NCBI GenBank assembly: GCA_035527715.1
Contig: DATKZY010000151.1
Span: 1 to 64,000 of the forward strand
Direction of reading: 5' to 3'
From: DSUN01 sp035527715
GTDB lineage: Bacteria; Planctomycetota; PUPC01; DSUN01
DNA: 64,000 nucleotides
Part shown: positions 25,712 through 34,362 of the stretch, piece by piece
Position numbering within the stretch: position 1 is the stretch's first letter
Layout of the letters: every line of letters starts with the position of its first letter
The notes under the pieces: model-generated
The model's database searches: none
Told to the model about the DNA's origin: nothing
The model's input: the letters and a program-made list of their open reading frames with translations, nothing else
Made by a program: the position numbers and the translations under genes

Positions 25712-25865
25712 GTAGCCCAGGGCGACCAAAGGGAGCCCTGGGGAAACCGCCCCCATTCGTGAGCCCCTGAAAGGGGCGATTCACGGTCTTCTGAATCGCC
25801 CCCGTTCGGGGGCTCCCCGACGGGTTCGCCTGTACCCAGGGCTCCCTTCGGTCGCCCTGGGCTAC
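25712..25865. repeat. 154-bp composite hairpin element
   Basis: The arms at 25712-25742 and 25835-25865 are 31 bases each and complementary with one mismatch (core CCCAGGGCGACC/GGTCGCCCTGGG). Nested between them are smaller palindromes such as CCCCTGAAAGGGG and CCCCCGTTCGGGGG. The interval 25605-26151 between the RM gene and the convergent lipoprotein gene holds this element and fragments of the ATCCGTG and CACAGAG families (25985-26060). No gene is supported there. Confidence 0.7.
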
Positions 25866-26151
25866 TACTGAAACGCCCCCATCCGGGGGCTGAATGCTGC
25901 ACTACCCATGCAGAGGCCAATACCCCGTTTCGCGGGCAGTTCCGCGTGCAGGTATGCACGCCCTACCACGCAGACCGCTCTGCTATCCGTGCCCATCCGT
26001 GCGATCCGTGGTGACATCGGGCTTCGTCTTCTCTGTGTCCCTCAGTGCCCTCTGTGGTGAGGCCCTTCCGCTCCTGTTCGACGGGAAGTCGCCGGACATG
26101 ACAGCCCCCGACCTGATGGGCCGGGGGCTGGGGTGTGGCGCAGGAGATGGC

Positions 26152-26904
26152 CTATTTGAACGTGACGATGACGCTCTGCTCGGGCTGCATCTGGACGTAT
26201 TTCTGGACCGTGGGGTCCTTGAGCTTGGTGCGGAGGACCTCGGCGTCCTTGATCTTGGACATGGCCTTGACCGTGGCGAGGGCCTGCTTGTCTTTGAGCA
26301 GCCCGCCCAGGTCCTCGCGGAAGAGGATGAGGCCGTTCTTCGCGGCGTTGACGTGCTCGGCATTGGTCGTGAGGATGGTGCCCTTGACGGCCAGGTGGAA
26401 CTCGAGGACCGCGCCCTCGAAGGCCGCGGCCATCTGGGCGTTCTCCTCCTCCTTGGCGTCCTCCTTGTCCTCGCCGACCTTGATGGGGGGCCGGACGATG
26501 GTGAGCTTGGGCACGGCGCCGCCCTTGAACTCGAAGCGCATCAGGTCCGCCTCGTCGGCCTTGCCGGCGCCGATGGGGGGCAGGTAGCCGACCTTGAGCT
26601 TCGAGACGTCGGCCACGCTGTAGACGATCTTGAAGCCTTTCCAGCCCTCGCGCGCCTCGGCGGCGGCGACGGAGGCGACGGCGACGCCTTCGCCGAGCTC
26701 CGAGACGCCCTTCTCCACGTTGGCCTTCAGTTCCTCGAGCTTCAGCTCCTTGTCATCCTTCTGCTTCTTGAGGTAGAGCGTGTGCTCCAGGGTCGCGCTG
26801 CCGTCGGGATTCACCGTCAGCACGGCCTTGGAGTCCAGGCACCCCGCGGCCAGGAGTGCCACGCCGGCCAGCGCCGCCAGATGTCGGACCAGGTTGCCAC
26901 GCAT
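26152..26904 (-). CDS. Predicted lipoprotein of unknown function
   Basis: The product is 250 residues. The ATG at 26904 follows AAAGGAG. The signal peptide ends in a lipobox (VALLAAGC, C22), so it should be a lipid-anchored envelope protein. The mature part begins SKAVLTVNPDGSATLEHTLY, a pattern seen in small planctomycete lipoproteins of unknown role, and is rich in Lys and Glu, with a charged stretch (GEDKEDAKEEENAQ). No family is recognised. It diverges from the sulfatase gene. Confidence 0.7.
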   Translation of the reverse strand: MRGNLVRHLAALAGVALLAAGCLDSKAVLTVNPDGSATLEHTLYLKKQKDDKELKLEELKANVEKGVSELGEGVAVASVAAAEAREGWKGFKIVYSVADVSKLKVGYLPPIGAGKADEADLMRFEFKGGAVPKLTIVRPPIKVGEDKEDAKEEENAQMAAAFEGAVLEFHLAVKGTILTTNAEHVNAAKNGLILFREDLGGLLKDKQALATVKAMSKIKDAEVLRTKLKDPTVQKYVQMQPEQSVIVTFK

Positions 26905-26959
26905 GCTGCCATCTCCTTTCGAGTAAGGGTCGTGCGCCGCCCAGATGCGGCGTCGCAGC

Positions 26960-26987
26960 ATTGTACCATTCCCGCGGGCGGCGTCAA
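26960..26987 (-). promoter_or_regulatory. Predicted promoter of the lipoprotein gene
   Basis: On the minus strand TTGACG (26987-26982) and TACAAT (26965-26960) are 16 bases apart, with ATGG before the -10 box. The start codon is 56 bases downstream. Confidence 0.55.
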
Positions 26988-27022
26988 CTGCGGCGTTGCC
27001 CGCGGCCGCGGGTGTGCCGAGG

Positions 27023-27051
27023 TTGCACGAGCCGGCCTGGATAACTAGACT
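27023..27051 (+). promoter_or_regulatory. Possible promoter of the sulfatase gene
   Basis: TTGCAC at 27023-27028 and TAGACT at 27046-27051 are 17 bases apart. The GTG start at 27097 is about 45 bases downstream, with GAAGAGGAGA as ribosome-binding site. Confidence 0.4.
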
Positions 27052-27096
27052 GAGCGCGCGGAGGTCCGACGCCGCTGTCCTGAAGAGGAGACGCCT

Positions 27097-28491
27097 GTGG
27101 CTCAGAGGCACCCGAACATCCTGATCCTGATGCCCGACCAGCAGCGGGCGGACTGCATGGGCTGCGCGGGACATCCTCAGATACGCACGCCGCACATGGA
27201 CCGGTTGACCGCTGAGGGGATGCGGTTCACCCACGCCTGCACGGTGAGCCCCCTGTGCATGCCCGCGCGGGCATCGTTCCTCAGCGGCCTCTACGTCCAC
27301 AACCACGACATGTGGACCAACGCGGGCGAGCTGTTCCCCGAGGAGGAGTCGCTCTTCCGCCGCCTTGGCCAGCACGGGTACTACACGGCCCACATCGGCA
27401 AGTCGCACTACTACGAGCACGGCGGCTTCCACCTGCGCGTCCGCGAGCCGTACATGCACGCCCGCGGCTTCGACGCCGTGCACGAGACGACCGGCCCGTG
27501 GGCCACCTGCCGCACCGACTCGTATATGACCGACCTGTGGCGCGAGCGGGGGTTCCTGAAGGCGTTCCGCGACGACTACGAGAAGCGGCGGCGCCACCCC
27601 GGCATCGCCGTGTGGCCCAGCCCGCTGCCCGTCGAGCTGTTCCTCGACAGCTACATCGGGGCGCAGGCCGTCCGCTTCCTCGACGAGTACGAGCGCGACG
27701 AGCCGTTCGCCCTGTTCGTGGGCTTCGGCGGGCCGCACGAGCCGTGGGACGCGCCGGGCGAGTATGCGACGATGTACGACCCTGGGGCGACGCCGCCGCG
27801 CATCGAGCCGTGCGAGCCCGGCCCCTGGGTGCCCGAGGCCGCCGCGGCCTGGCAGCGGAGCGGCCGCCCCGCGGCGATGACGGAGGACGACGTCCGCCGC
27901 CTGCGTGCCAACTACTACGGGAAGATCAGCCTCGTGGACCGCTGGTTCGGCGAAATCCTGGCGGCGTGCGAGCGCAAGGGCGCGCTCGACGATCTGCTGG
28001 TGGCCCACTGGTCGGACCACGGGGAGATGGCGGGCGACCACGGGCTGCTGCACAAGAGCCGCTTCCTCGAGAGCGCGCTTCGCGTCCCCCTTACCCTTCG
28101 TTGGCCGGGGCGCGTGCCCGCCGGGCAGACGTCGGCCGCGCTGGCGGAGACGGTGGACCTGATGCCGACGATCCTGGAAGCCGTGGGCGCCGAGGCGCCC
28201 GGGAGCTGTCTGGGGAAGTCGCTCTGGCCCGTCGTGGGGGACCCGGCGGCGCGGGTCCGCGACGCGGCGTTCAGCGAGATCGCCCACCACGGCCGCCGCA
28301 ACGTCATGGTCCGCACGGAGCGCCACAAGTATGCCGTCCACGAGGACGGCGCCGGCTATCTGCTCTACGACCTCGCCGAGGACCCGCAGGAGCGGCGCAA
28401 CCTGATCGGGCATCCCGCCGCGCGCGGCGTCGAGGCCGCGTTGCGCGAGCGCCTGCTGCGCTTCCTGTGCGAGTCGCAACGCGTGCTCTGA
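27097..28491 (+). CDS. Sulfatase (arylsulfatase-type)
   Basis: The product is 464 residues with a GTG start after GAGGAG. The N-terminus NILILMPDQQRADCMGCAGH holds metal-binding residues of the alkaline-phosphatase fold. SPLCMPARASFLSG carries the sulfatase signature, with C54 as the residue converted to formylglycine and R58 following. SDHGEMAGDHGLLHKS gives the distal D-H metal site. It would remove sulfate esters from glycans or similar substrates. I see no signal peptide, so it may act in the cytoplasm or be exported by an unseen route. An FGE-like gene lies at 60401, but it looks like a lipoprotein of the wider family. Confidence 0.9.
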   Translation: MAQRHPNILILMPDQQRADCMGCAGHPQIRTPHMDRLTAEGMRFTHACTVSPLCMPARASFLSGLYVHNHDMWTNAGELFPEEESLFRRLGQHGYYTAHIGKSHYYEHGGFHLRVREPYMHARGFDAVHETTGPWATCRTDSYMTDLWRERGFLKAFRDDYEKRRRHPGIAVWPSPLPVELFLDSYIGAQAVRFLDEYERDEPFALFVGFGGPHEPWDAPGEYATMYDPGATPPRIEPCEPGPWVPEAAAAWQRSGRPAAMTEDDVRRLRANYYGKISLVDRWFGEILAACERKGALDDLLVAHWSDHGEMAGDHGLLHKSRFLESALRVPLTLRWPGRVPAGQTSAALAETVDLMPTILEAVGAEAPGSCLGKSLWPVVGDPAARVRDAAFSEIAHHGRRNVMVRTERHKYAVHEDGAGYLLYDLAEDPQERRNLIGHPAARGVEAALRERLLRFLCESQRVL

Positions 28492-28611
28492 GCACGTGCG
28501 CCCTGACGCCAGACCCTCGCTTGTTACAAAGCCTTTACGATCTCCGCGCGGGTTTTGGGGGTAGAATATGCGCGCGACGGCCGGTCGAAGCCCCGGCCAA
28601 AGGAGGTCCCG

Positions 28612-30969
28612 ATGAATGCCCCACGCACGAGACGAATGAGCTGGCTGGCGGCCCTGGCCGCGGCGTGCGCCGCGGCGGCGCAGGCCGGCGGCGTCGTGCC
28701 CCACAGCATGCGGAGCATGCGGCCCCTGGCGTCGAACCTCGTGGTGCCCCAGCGGAGCGTGTTCTCCGCCGAGACGCGGCAGCCGGTCCGCATCACCGAG
28801 GTGACCGCCGACGTGGTGATCGCCGAGCGGGTGGCGACGACGAGTCTCGACATCGCGCTGATGAACCCCGCCGCGACGCGGCAGGAGGCCGAATTGCTCG
28901 TGCCCGTGCCCGAAGGGGTGGCGGTGCGTGGCTTCACCTTCCAGGGCGCCGCCGCCGAGGCGACCGCCGAGGTGCTGGCGAAGGACGACGCACGCAAAGT
29001 CTACGAGAGCATCGTGTCCAAGATGCGCGACCCCGCGCTCCTGGAGTTCGTGGGCTCCAGCCTCGTGCGCTCGAGCGTCTTCCCCGTCGAGGCCCGCGAC
29101 AAGCAGACCGTGCGGCTGGCCTACGAGGGGCTCCTGGCCGCCGACGGCAGCCGCGTGGACTACGTGCTGCCCCGCACCGAGAGCGTGTACTACACGATCC
29201 CGTGGAACGTGAAGGTGCGGATAAAATCGTCGGCCCCCATCTCGACCGTGTACTCGCCGAGCCACAAGCTGGAGACGAAGCGGCTGTCGAAGACCGAGGT
29301 CGAGGTGGAGATTGCCGAGGAGTCGCGGACCGATCCCGGGGCCTTCCGCCTGTCGTACCTCGTCGAGCAGGACGGCGTGGCGGCCACGCTGTTCGCGTAT
29401 CCCGACCCGACGGTGAAGGGCGGCTACTTCCTGCTCCTGGCCGGCGTGCCCGCGAAGGCGGCCGAGGCCAAGGGCGCGCCCGCCATCAAGCGGGAGATCA
29501 CGATGGTGCTCGACCGCTCGGGCTCGATGAACGGCGAGAAGATCGAGCAGGTGCGCGAGGCCGCCTGCCAGGTGCTCGCCGGCCTCGAAGAGGGCGAGAC
29601 GTTCAACATCATCGTCTACAACGACCAGGTGAACTTCTTCGCCGACCGGCCCGTGCTCAAGACGAAGGACAGCGTGGCGAAGGCCCGCGAGTACCTGGAG
29701 GGCGTGAAGGCCCGCGGGGGCACAAACCTCCACGACGCGCTCGTCGAGGCCCTCCGCCCGCGGCCCATGCAGGGCTTCCTGCCAATGGTGCTCTTCCTCA
29801 CGGATGGCTTGCCCACGGTGGGGCAGACCGCCGAGGTGGCCATCCGCGATGCCGCCCGCAAGGCCAACGTGCACAACCGCCGCGTCTTCACGTTCGGCGT
29901 GGGCGCCGACGTGAATACCGCGCTCCTCGAGCGCGTGGCGCTCGAGACCCGTGCGACGTCCACCTTCGTCCTCCCGAGAGAGGACGTGGAGGTGAAGGTT
30001 TCCGGCGTTTTCAAAAGGCTGGCCGGCCCCGTGCTGGCCGACACCAAACTGGAGGTCGTCGGACCCGACAACGTGTCAGCCCCCGGTCGGGTGCTCGACG
30101 TCATTCCGGGCAGGCTGCCCGACCTCTTCGAGGGCGATCAGCTTGTGGTGCTCGGGCAATACGTAGGTGGCCAGCCTATTACCTTCTCCGTGAGCGGGAA
30201 CTACCTGGGCACGAAGCAGGCGTTTCCGTTCACGTTCGAGCTGGGCAAGGCGACGACGCGGAATGCCTTCGTGCCGCGTCTGTGGGCGAGCCGCAAGATC
30301 GCCGTGCTCCTCGACGGCATCCGCGAGCTGGGGGCCGACATCGGCTCGAAGCGGCCCCTCACCAAGGCCAGGAGCCCCAAGGCCCAGATGATCCTCGAGG
30401 CCATCGCCGAGGCCACCGGCACGTCCACCGCGGCACAGGAGGCGAAGCTCAAGGAGCTGGTCGGCGAGGTCGTCCGCCTCTCCACCGAGTTCGGCGTCCT
30501 CACCGAGTACACCGCCTTCCTCGCCCGCGAGGGCACCGACCTCGCGGCGCGCGACGCCCTGAACCAGCAGGCCCAGACCAACCTCGAGCAGCGGGCCATG
30601 CACACCCGCGTGGGCATCGGCTCGATCAACCAGGACTTCAACCGCCAGGCCCAGCGCAGCCAGTCCGCGCTCAACTACCGCAACGACTACTACGACCAGA
30701 ACATGAACCGCGTGGCGACGGCCGCGGTGCAGCAGGTGAACGACCGCGCGTTCTTCCATCGCGGCACGCAGTGGGTCGACTCGCGGGCCGCGGTCGAGGC
30801 GGCGAAGGGCCTGGCGCCCGACCGCACGGTCGTCTTCGGCTCGCCCGAGTACTGGCAACTCGTCGAGCAACTCGTCCGCGAGAACCGCCAGGGCGTCGCC
30901 TCGCTCGGCGGCGAGCTGCTCCTGCGCATCGGCGGCCAAAACGTCCTCATCACATCCGCGGCGAAGTAA
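28612..30969 (+). CDS. Secreted VIT-domain plus vWA-domain protein
   Basis: The product is 785 residues. The ATG at 28612 follows AAAGGAGG. A signal peptide (LAALAAACAAAAQAGG) leads to a VIT domain (about 55-185, with VYESIVSKMRDPALLEFVG). A von Willebrand A domain (about 295-470) follows, with a MIDAS motif DRSGSMNG (D301) and TDGLPTVG. A C-terminal region of unknown fold, rich in Gln and Asn, completes it. The layout is that of inter-alpha-trypsin-inhibitor heavy-chain-like proteins, which bind other proteins through the metal site. It heads a run of secreted-protein genes to 38882. Confidence 0.85.
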   Translation: MNAPRTRRMSWLAALAAACAAAAQAGGVVPHSMRSMRPLASNLVVPQRSVFSAETRQPVRITEVTADVVIAERVATTSLDIALMNPAATRQEAELLVPVPEGVAVRGFTFQGAAAEATAEVLAKDDARKVYESIVSKMRDPALLEFVGSSLVRSSVFPVEARDKQTVRLAYEGLLAADGSRVDYVLPRTESVYYTIPWNVKVRIKSSAPISTVYSPSHKLETKRLSKTEVEVEIAEESRTDPGAFRLSYLVEQDGVAATLFAYPDPTVKGGYFLLLAGVPAKAAEAKGAPAIKREITMVLDRSGSMNGEKIEQVREAACQVLAGLEEGETFNIIVYNDQVNFFADRPVLKTKDSVAKAREYLEGVKARGGTNLHDALVEALRPRPMQGFLPMVLFLTDGLPTVGQTAEVAIRDAARKANVHNRRVFTFGVGADVNTALLERVALETRATSTFVLPREDVEVKVSGVFKRLAGPVLADTKLEVVGPDNVSAPGRVLDVIPGRLPDLFEGDQLVVLGQYVGGQPITFSVSGNYLGTKQAFPFTFELGKATTRNAFVPRLWASRKIAVLLDGIRELGADIGSKRPLTKARSPKAQMILEAIAEATGTSTAAQEAKLKELVGEVVRLSTEFGVLTEYTAFLAREGTDLAARDALNQQAQTNLEQRAMHTRVGIGSINQDFNRQAQRSQSALNYRNDYYDQNMNRVATAAVQQVNDRAFFHRGTQWVDSRAAVEAAKGLAPDRTVVFGSPEYWQLVEQLVRENRQGVASLGGELLLRIGGQNVLITSAAK

Positions 30970-30977
30970 CAGCCACT

Positions 30978-31009
30978 CCCTCCCGAACGTTCCCATACCT
31001 TCGGGAGGG
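30978..31009 (+). terminator. Hairpin between the VIT-vWA and first DUF4139 genes
   Basis: CCCTCCCGAA and TTCGGGAGGG form a perfect 10-bp stem with a 12-base loop directly after the VIT-vWA stop. There is no T-tract, so it may be an mRNA-stabilising or attenuating hairpin rather than a classical terminator. Confidence 0.45.
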
Positions 31010-31034
31010 GGAACAAGACACAGGAGGCGACGAC

Positions 31035-32453
31035 ATGATGAAGAGAGCAGCGTTGGTGGCGGCGGTCCTCGCGTGGGCGGCGGGCGCTCTGGCAGGGGAG
31101 GAGGGCGAGGCCAAGCTGGACGTGAAGCTGGCTCGCGCGGTCGTCTTCAAGGACGGCTTCTGCATGCTGGTGAAGAAGGCCACGGGCAAGGTGGACGGCG
31201 CGGGCCGGGCCTACATCGAGGGGCTGCCCGAGAACGCCATCCTCGGCTCCTTTTGGGTCGTCCCCACCAAGGGCAAGCTCCTCAGCATGGTCTCCCGGCA
31301 GCAGATCATCGCCAAGCAGGGCAAGCAGGAGACCGAGAAGCGGCTGATCCTGGAGTTCGACCCCAAGGTGGCGGACGGGGCAGTAGAAGTCGAGGTGTTC
31401 TTCCTGGGGCCAGGCATCCGCTGGATTCCCACGTACCGCGTGGCGCTGGGCGAGAAAGAGGCGGACATGGTGATGCAGGCCGAAGTGCTTAACGAGGCGG
31501 AGGACCTGCCGGGCATTCCGGTGGACCTCGTAGTGGGCGTGCCGAGCTTCCGGTTCCGCAACCTGGCCTCGCCGCTGACCCTCACGGGCGCCATCGTGGA
31601 CCCCCTGCGGCGCGCGGCGCCGCAGATCATGGACCAGTCCATGTCGAATGCGCTTTTCACCCAGCGGGCGGGGGAGGTGCGCGGCGAGCGGAGGGCTCCG
31701 CAGCCCGCGGTCGAGGGGCCGGCCGTGCCCGCGCTGCCGCCCGAGCTGGGCGGCGAACAGGCCCAGGACCTCTTTGTCTACCACGTGCCCAAGCTGTCGT
31801 TGCGGGCGGGCGAACGGGCGGCCGTGCCCATCCTCTCGACCAAGGTGCCCTTCCGCGACCTCTACACGTGGGACGTGCAGCTCGCACGCTCGGGCGCCGA
31901 GAGCCTGCCCGAATCGGGGCGCCACGCCTCGCCCACCCGCCTCCTCAAGAACGAAGTTTGGCATCAGGTGGAGTTGGCCAACAAGAGCGCCGTGCCCTGG
32001 ACCACCGGCGCGGCCCTGGTCATGGACGGCTATCTGCCCATCGGCCAGGAGCTGCTCACCTACACTTCGCCCGGCGGCAAATGCCAGGTGCCCCTCACCG
32101 TGGCGGTGGACGTGCGCGGCACCTACGAGGAATCGGAGACCGAGCGGATCGTGAAGGCCGTGCACTTCCAGGGCTACGACTACGCCAAGATCACCAAGAA
32201 GGGCACCCTGCGGGTCACCAACTACAAGAAGAAGCCGATCACCCTCTACCTCGCCTGCCAGTTTGGCGGCAACGCCGTCGAGGCGTCCGACGACGGCAAG
32301 ATCGCGGTCACCGACTACCAGGCTGGCGACTGGCAGAACGTGCAGGGCCACCCCTCGCTCACCGGCCACTCCACCATTCGCTGGGAGCTGACGGTCGAGC
32401 CCGGAGCCACCAAGGAAGTGACTTGTCGCTACGCGTTCCACGTGCGGCATTGA
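31035..32453 (+). CDS. Secreted DUF4139-like protein A
   Basis: The product is 472 residues. AGGAGG precedes the ATG, and the signal peptide is LVAAVLAWAAGALAG. The body matches the DUF4139 beta-rich domain found in MuiA-type proteins: FFLGPGIRWIPTYRVALGE, then VDLVVGVPSFRFRN, and a late NKSAVPWTTGAALVMDG. It aligns along its length with the next gene (GVRWIPDYRVELLDEKK, LRLVVGVPSFLMRE, TPWTTGPATIF), so the two are tandem duplicates. The function is unknown. It is probably periplasmic or surface-exposed. Confidence 0.75.
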   Translation: MMKRAALVAAVLAWAAGALAGEEGEAKLDVKLARAVVFKDGFCMLVKKATGKVDGAGRAYIEGLPENAILGSFWVVPTKGKLLSMVSRQQIIAKQGKQETEKRLILEFDPKVADGAVEVEVFFLGPGIRWIPTYRVALGEKEADMVMQAEVLNEAEDLPGIPVDLVVGVPSFRFRNLASPLTLTGAIVDPLRRAAPQIMDQSMSNALFTQRAGEVRGERRAPQPAVEGPAVPALPPELGGEQAQDLFVYHVPKLSLRAGERAAVPILSTKVPFRDLYTWDVQLARSGAESLPESGRHASPTRLLKNEVWHQVELANKSAVPWTTGAALVMDGYLPIGQELLTYTSPGGKCQVPLTVAVDVRGTYEESETERIVKAVHFQGYDYAKITKKGTLRVTNYKKKPITLYLACQFGGNAVEASDDGKIAVTDYQAGDWQNVQGHPSLTGHSTIRWELTVEPGATKEVTCRYAFHVRH

Positions 32454-32486
32454 TCCTCACGGCCATGGGAATCAGGAGACGATGAG

Positions 32487-34280
32487 ATGAGAAGCATGGG
32501 GGCTGCATCGGGCCTCGTGGTCGCGCTGGCGGCAGCAGCGCTCGCGGCTGAGCTGCCCGAGATGACGCCGAAGGTCACCGACGTGACGGTGTTCAAGGAC
32601 GGCCACGCGCTGGTGATGGCCCGCGGCGCGGCGGAGCTGAAGGACGGCTGGTGCCGCACGCGCGAGGTGCCGGCGCCCGTGCTCGGCACGTTCTGGGCCT
32701 TCGTGGGCGACGCCGAGGCCCGCGTGGACTTCGTGAAGGCCGGCTTCGTCGAGGCCACCGAATCGGTCCCCTGCCTCTCCCTCGACCAGATCATCCAGGC
32801 CAACAAGGGGAAGAAGGTCACCATTGTCGAGCAGCCGAAGGACGCGCCCGCCCAGACCCACACGGGCATCCTCCGCGGCATCCTGGAGCGCGAGGGCGAG
32901 CGCGAGGCCCCCGTCACCCGCTCGGTGCCCCGACGCTACGACCGGTGGGGTCGCTACACCGGCACCGAGAACGTCACCGAGACGCGCGAGGAGGAGTTCC
33001 GCAGCCTCGCCTCGTTCGTGATGCTGGAGACGGAGCAGGGCACGGTGCTGCTCCAGCGCGACAGCATCCGCAGCCTGGCCATCGCGGGCAAGGAGGTGAC
33101 GACGACGCGGACCGAGACAAAGCAGGTGCGCGAGATCGCCGTCCGCGTCCTGGCCAAGGGCAAGCCGGCCAGCGGCAAGCACGACGTGGGGTTCGTCTAC
33201 CTCCAGAAGGGGGTGCGCTGGATCCCCGACTACCGCGTCGAGCTGCTCGACGAGAAGAAGGCGAAGGTGTCGCTCTACGGCACGATCATCAACGAGCTGG
33301 CCGACCTGGACAACGTGACCCTGCGGCTGGTCGTGGGCGTGCCGAGCTTCCTGATGAGGGAGAATCTCTCGCCGCTCGCGCTCCGCGACGTGGCGCTCCA
33401 GCTCAGCCACTACTTCGCCCCGCCCTCCGGTGCGGGGGGACGCGGCGTGGCGGGCCAGGACCTGAGCAACGCGATGATGTCGCAGATGGCCGCCCCCATG
33501 CAGCGCGACGAAGGCCCCGCCGCCCGCGGCGGCCCCGACATCCCTGCCGAGGGGCAGCAGGAGGACCTCTTCCTCTACCAGAAGCAGGGCATCAGCCTCA
33601 AGAAGGGCGAGCGGGCCGAGGTGCACCTGCTCGACGTCACCGTGCCCTACGAGCACACCTACGTGTGGGAGCTGCCCTTCCTGCCGCCGCGCGAGCTGTG
33701 GCGCCACATCAACCAGGACCAGCAGCGCCAGCTCACCCGCGCCCTCACCGGCGCCAAGGCGATGCACAAGCTCCGCCTCTCCAACACCGGCCAGACCCCC
33801 TGGACCACCGGCCCCGCCACCATCTTCAAGGACGGCACGGTCCTCGGCCAGCAACTCATGACGTTCACCTCCGCAGGCAACAAGGTCGAGCTGCCCGTCA
33901 CCATCGCCACCGACCTGAACACGAAGAAGGAGGAAACCGAGGTCGCCCGCAAGCACAACGACCTCACGGTCGGCACCACGAACTACACCCGCGTCTCGCT
34001 CCGCAGCAAGCTCACGGTGACGAGCTTCAAGGACCGCGAGGTGCGCCTCGTCGTCCGCCGCAAGCTCATCGGCACCGTGGACAAGGCGAGCGAGGGCGCC
34101 AAGGTGACCTCCTTCAACCCCCAGGAGGAAGGCCCCGACGAGGCGTACTCCTGGTGGTACTGGTGGTGGCCGGGCTGGATGGCGGTCAACCCCTTTTCCG
34201 AGGTCTCCTGGGAGGCGACGCTGAAGAAGGGAGAGGCCGCGACGCTCGAGTACGACTGGCACTACCATTGCGTTCCGTAA
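32487..34280 (+). CDS. Secreted DUF4139-like protein B (paralog of A)
   Basis: The product is 597 residues with a signal peptide (ASGLVVALAAAALA). It shares the GVRWIPDYRVELL, VVGVPSFLMRE and TPWTTGPA blocks with protein A but has an extra ~90-residue insertion near residues 110-200. Its C-terminus is rich in Trp (YSWWYWWWPGWMAVNPF), which is unusual for the family. It starts 33 bases after protein A. Confidence 0.75.
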   Translation: MRSMGAASGLVVALAAAALAAELPEMTPKVTDVTVFKDGHALVMARGAAELKDGWCRTREVPAPVLGTFWAFVGDAEARVDFVKAGFVEATESVPCLSLDQIIQANKGKKVTIVEQPKDAPAQTHTGILRGILEREGEREAPVTRSVPRRYDRWGRYTGTENVTETREEEFRSLASFVMLETEQGTVLLQRDSIRSLAIAGKEVTTTRTETKQVREIAVRVLAKGKPASGKHDVGFVYLQKGVRWIPDYRVELLDEKKAKVSLYGTIINELADLDNVTLRLVVGVPSFLMRENLSPLALRDVALQLSHYFAPPSGAGGRGVAGQDLSNAMMSQMAAPMQRDEGPAARGGPDIPAEGQQEDLFLYQKQGISLKKGERAEVHLLDVTVPYEHTYVWELPFLPPRELWRHINQDQQRQLTRALTGAKAMHKLRLSNTGQTPWTTGPATIFKDGTVLGQQLMTFTSAGNKVELPVTIATDLNTKKEETEVARKHNDLTVGTTNYTRVSLRSKLTVTSFKDREVRLVVRRKLIGTVDKASEGAKVTSFNPQEEGPDEAYSWWYWWWPGWMAVNPFSEVSWEATLKKGEAATLEYDWHYHCVP

Positions 34281-34362
34281 CGAGAGCGTAACGGCGCGGA
34301 ACCCGGACTCCCCGAATCGCGTCCAAGATGGTAGAATCGGGGAGGCAGGAAAGGAGCTTGCT

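Noticed and set aside
26152..29874. Minus-strand frame of over 1,200 codons
   Set aside because: Its 3' part is the lipoprotein gene. The remainder is antisense to the sulfatase and VIT-vWA genes, an artefact of high GC.
27255..32453. Plus-strand frame of about 1,730 codons
   Set aside because: It is out of frame with the sulfatase and VIT-vWA genes and becomes real only at 31035, where the DUF4139 gene starts.
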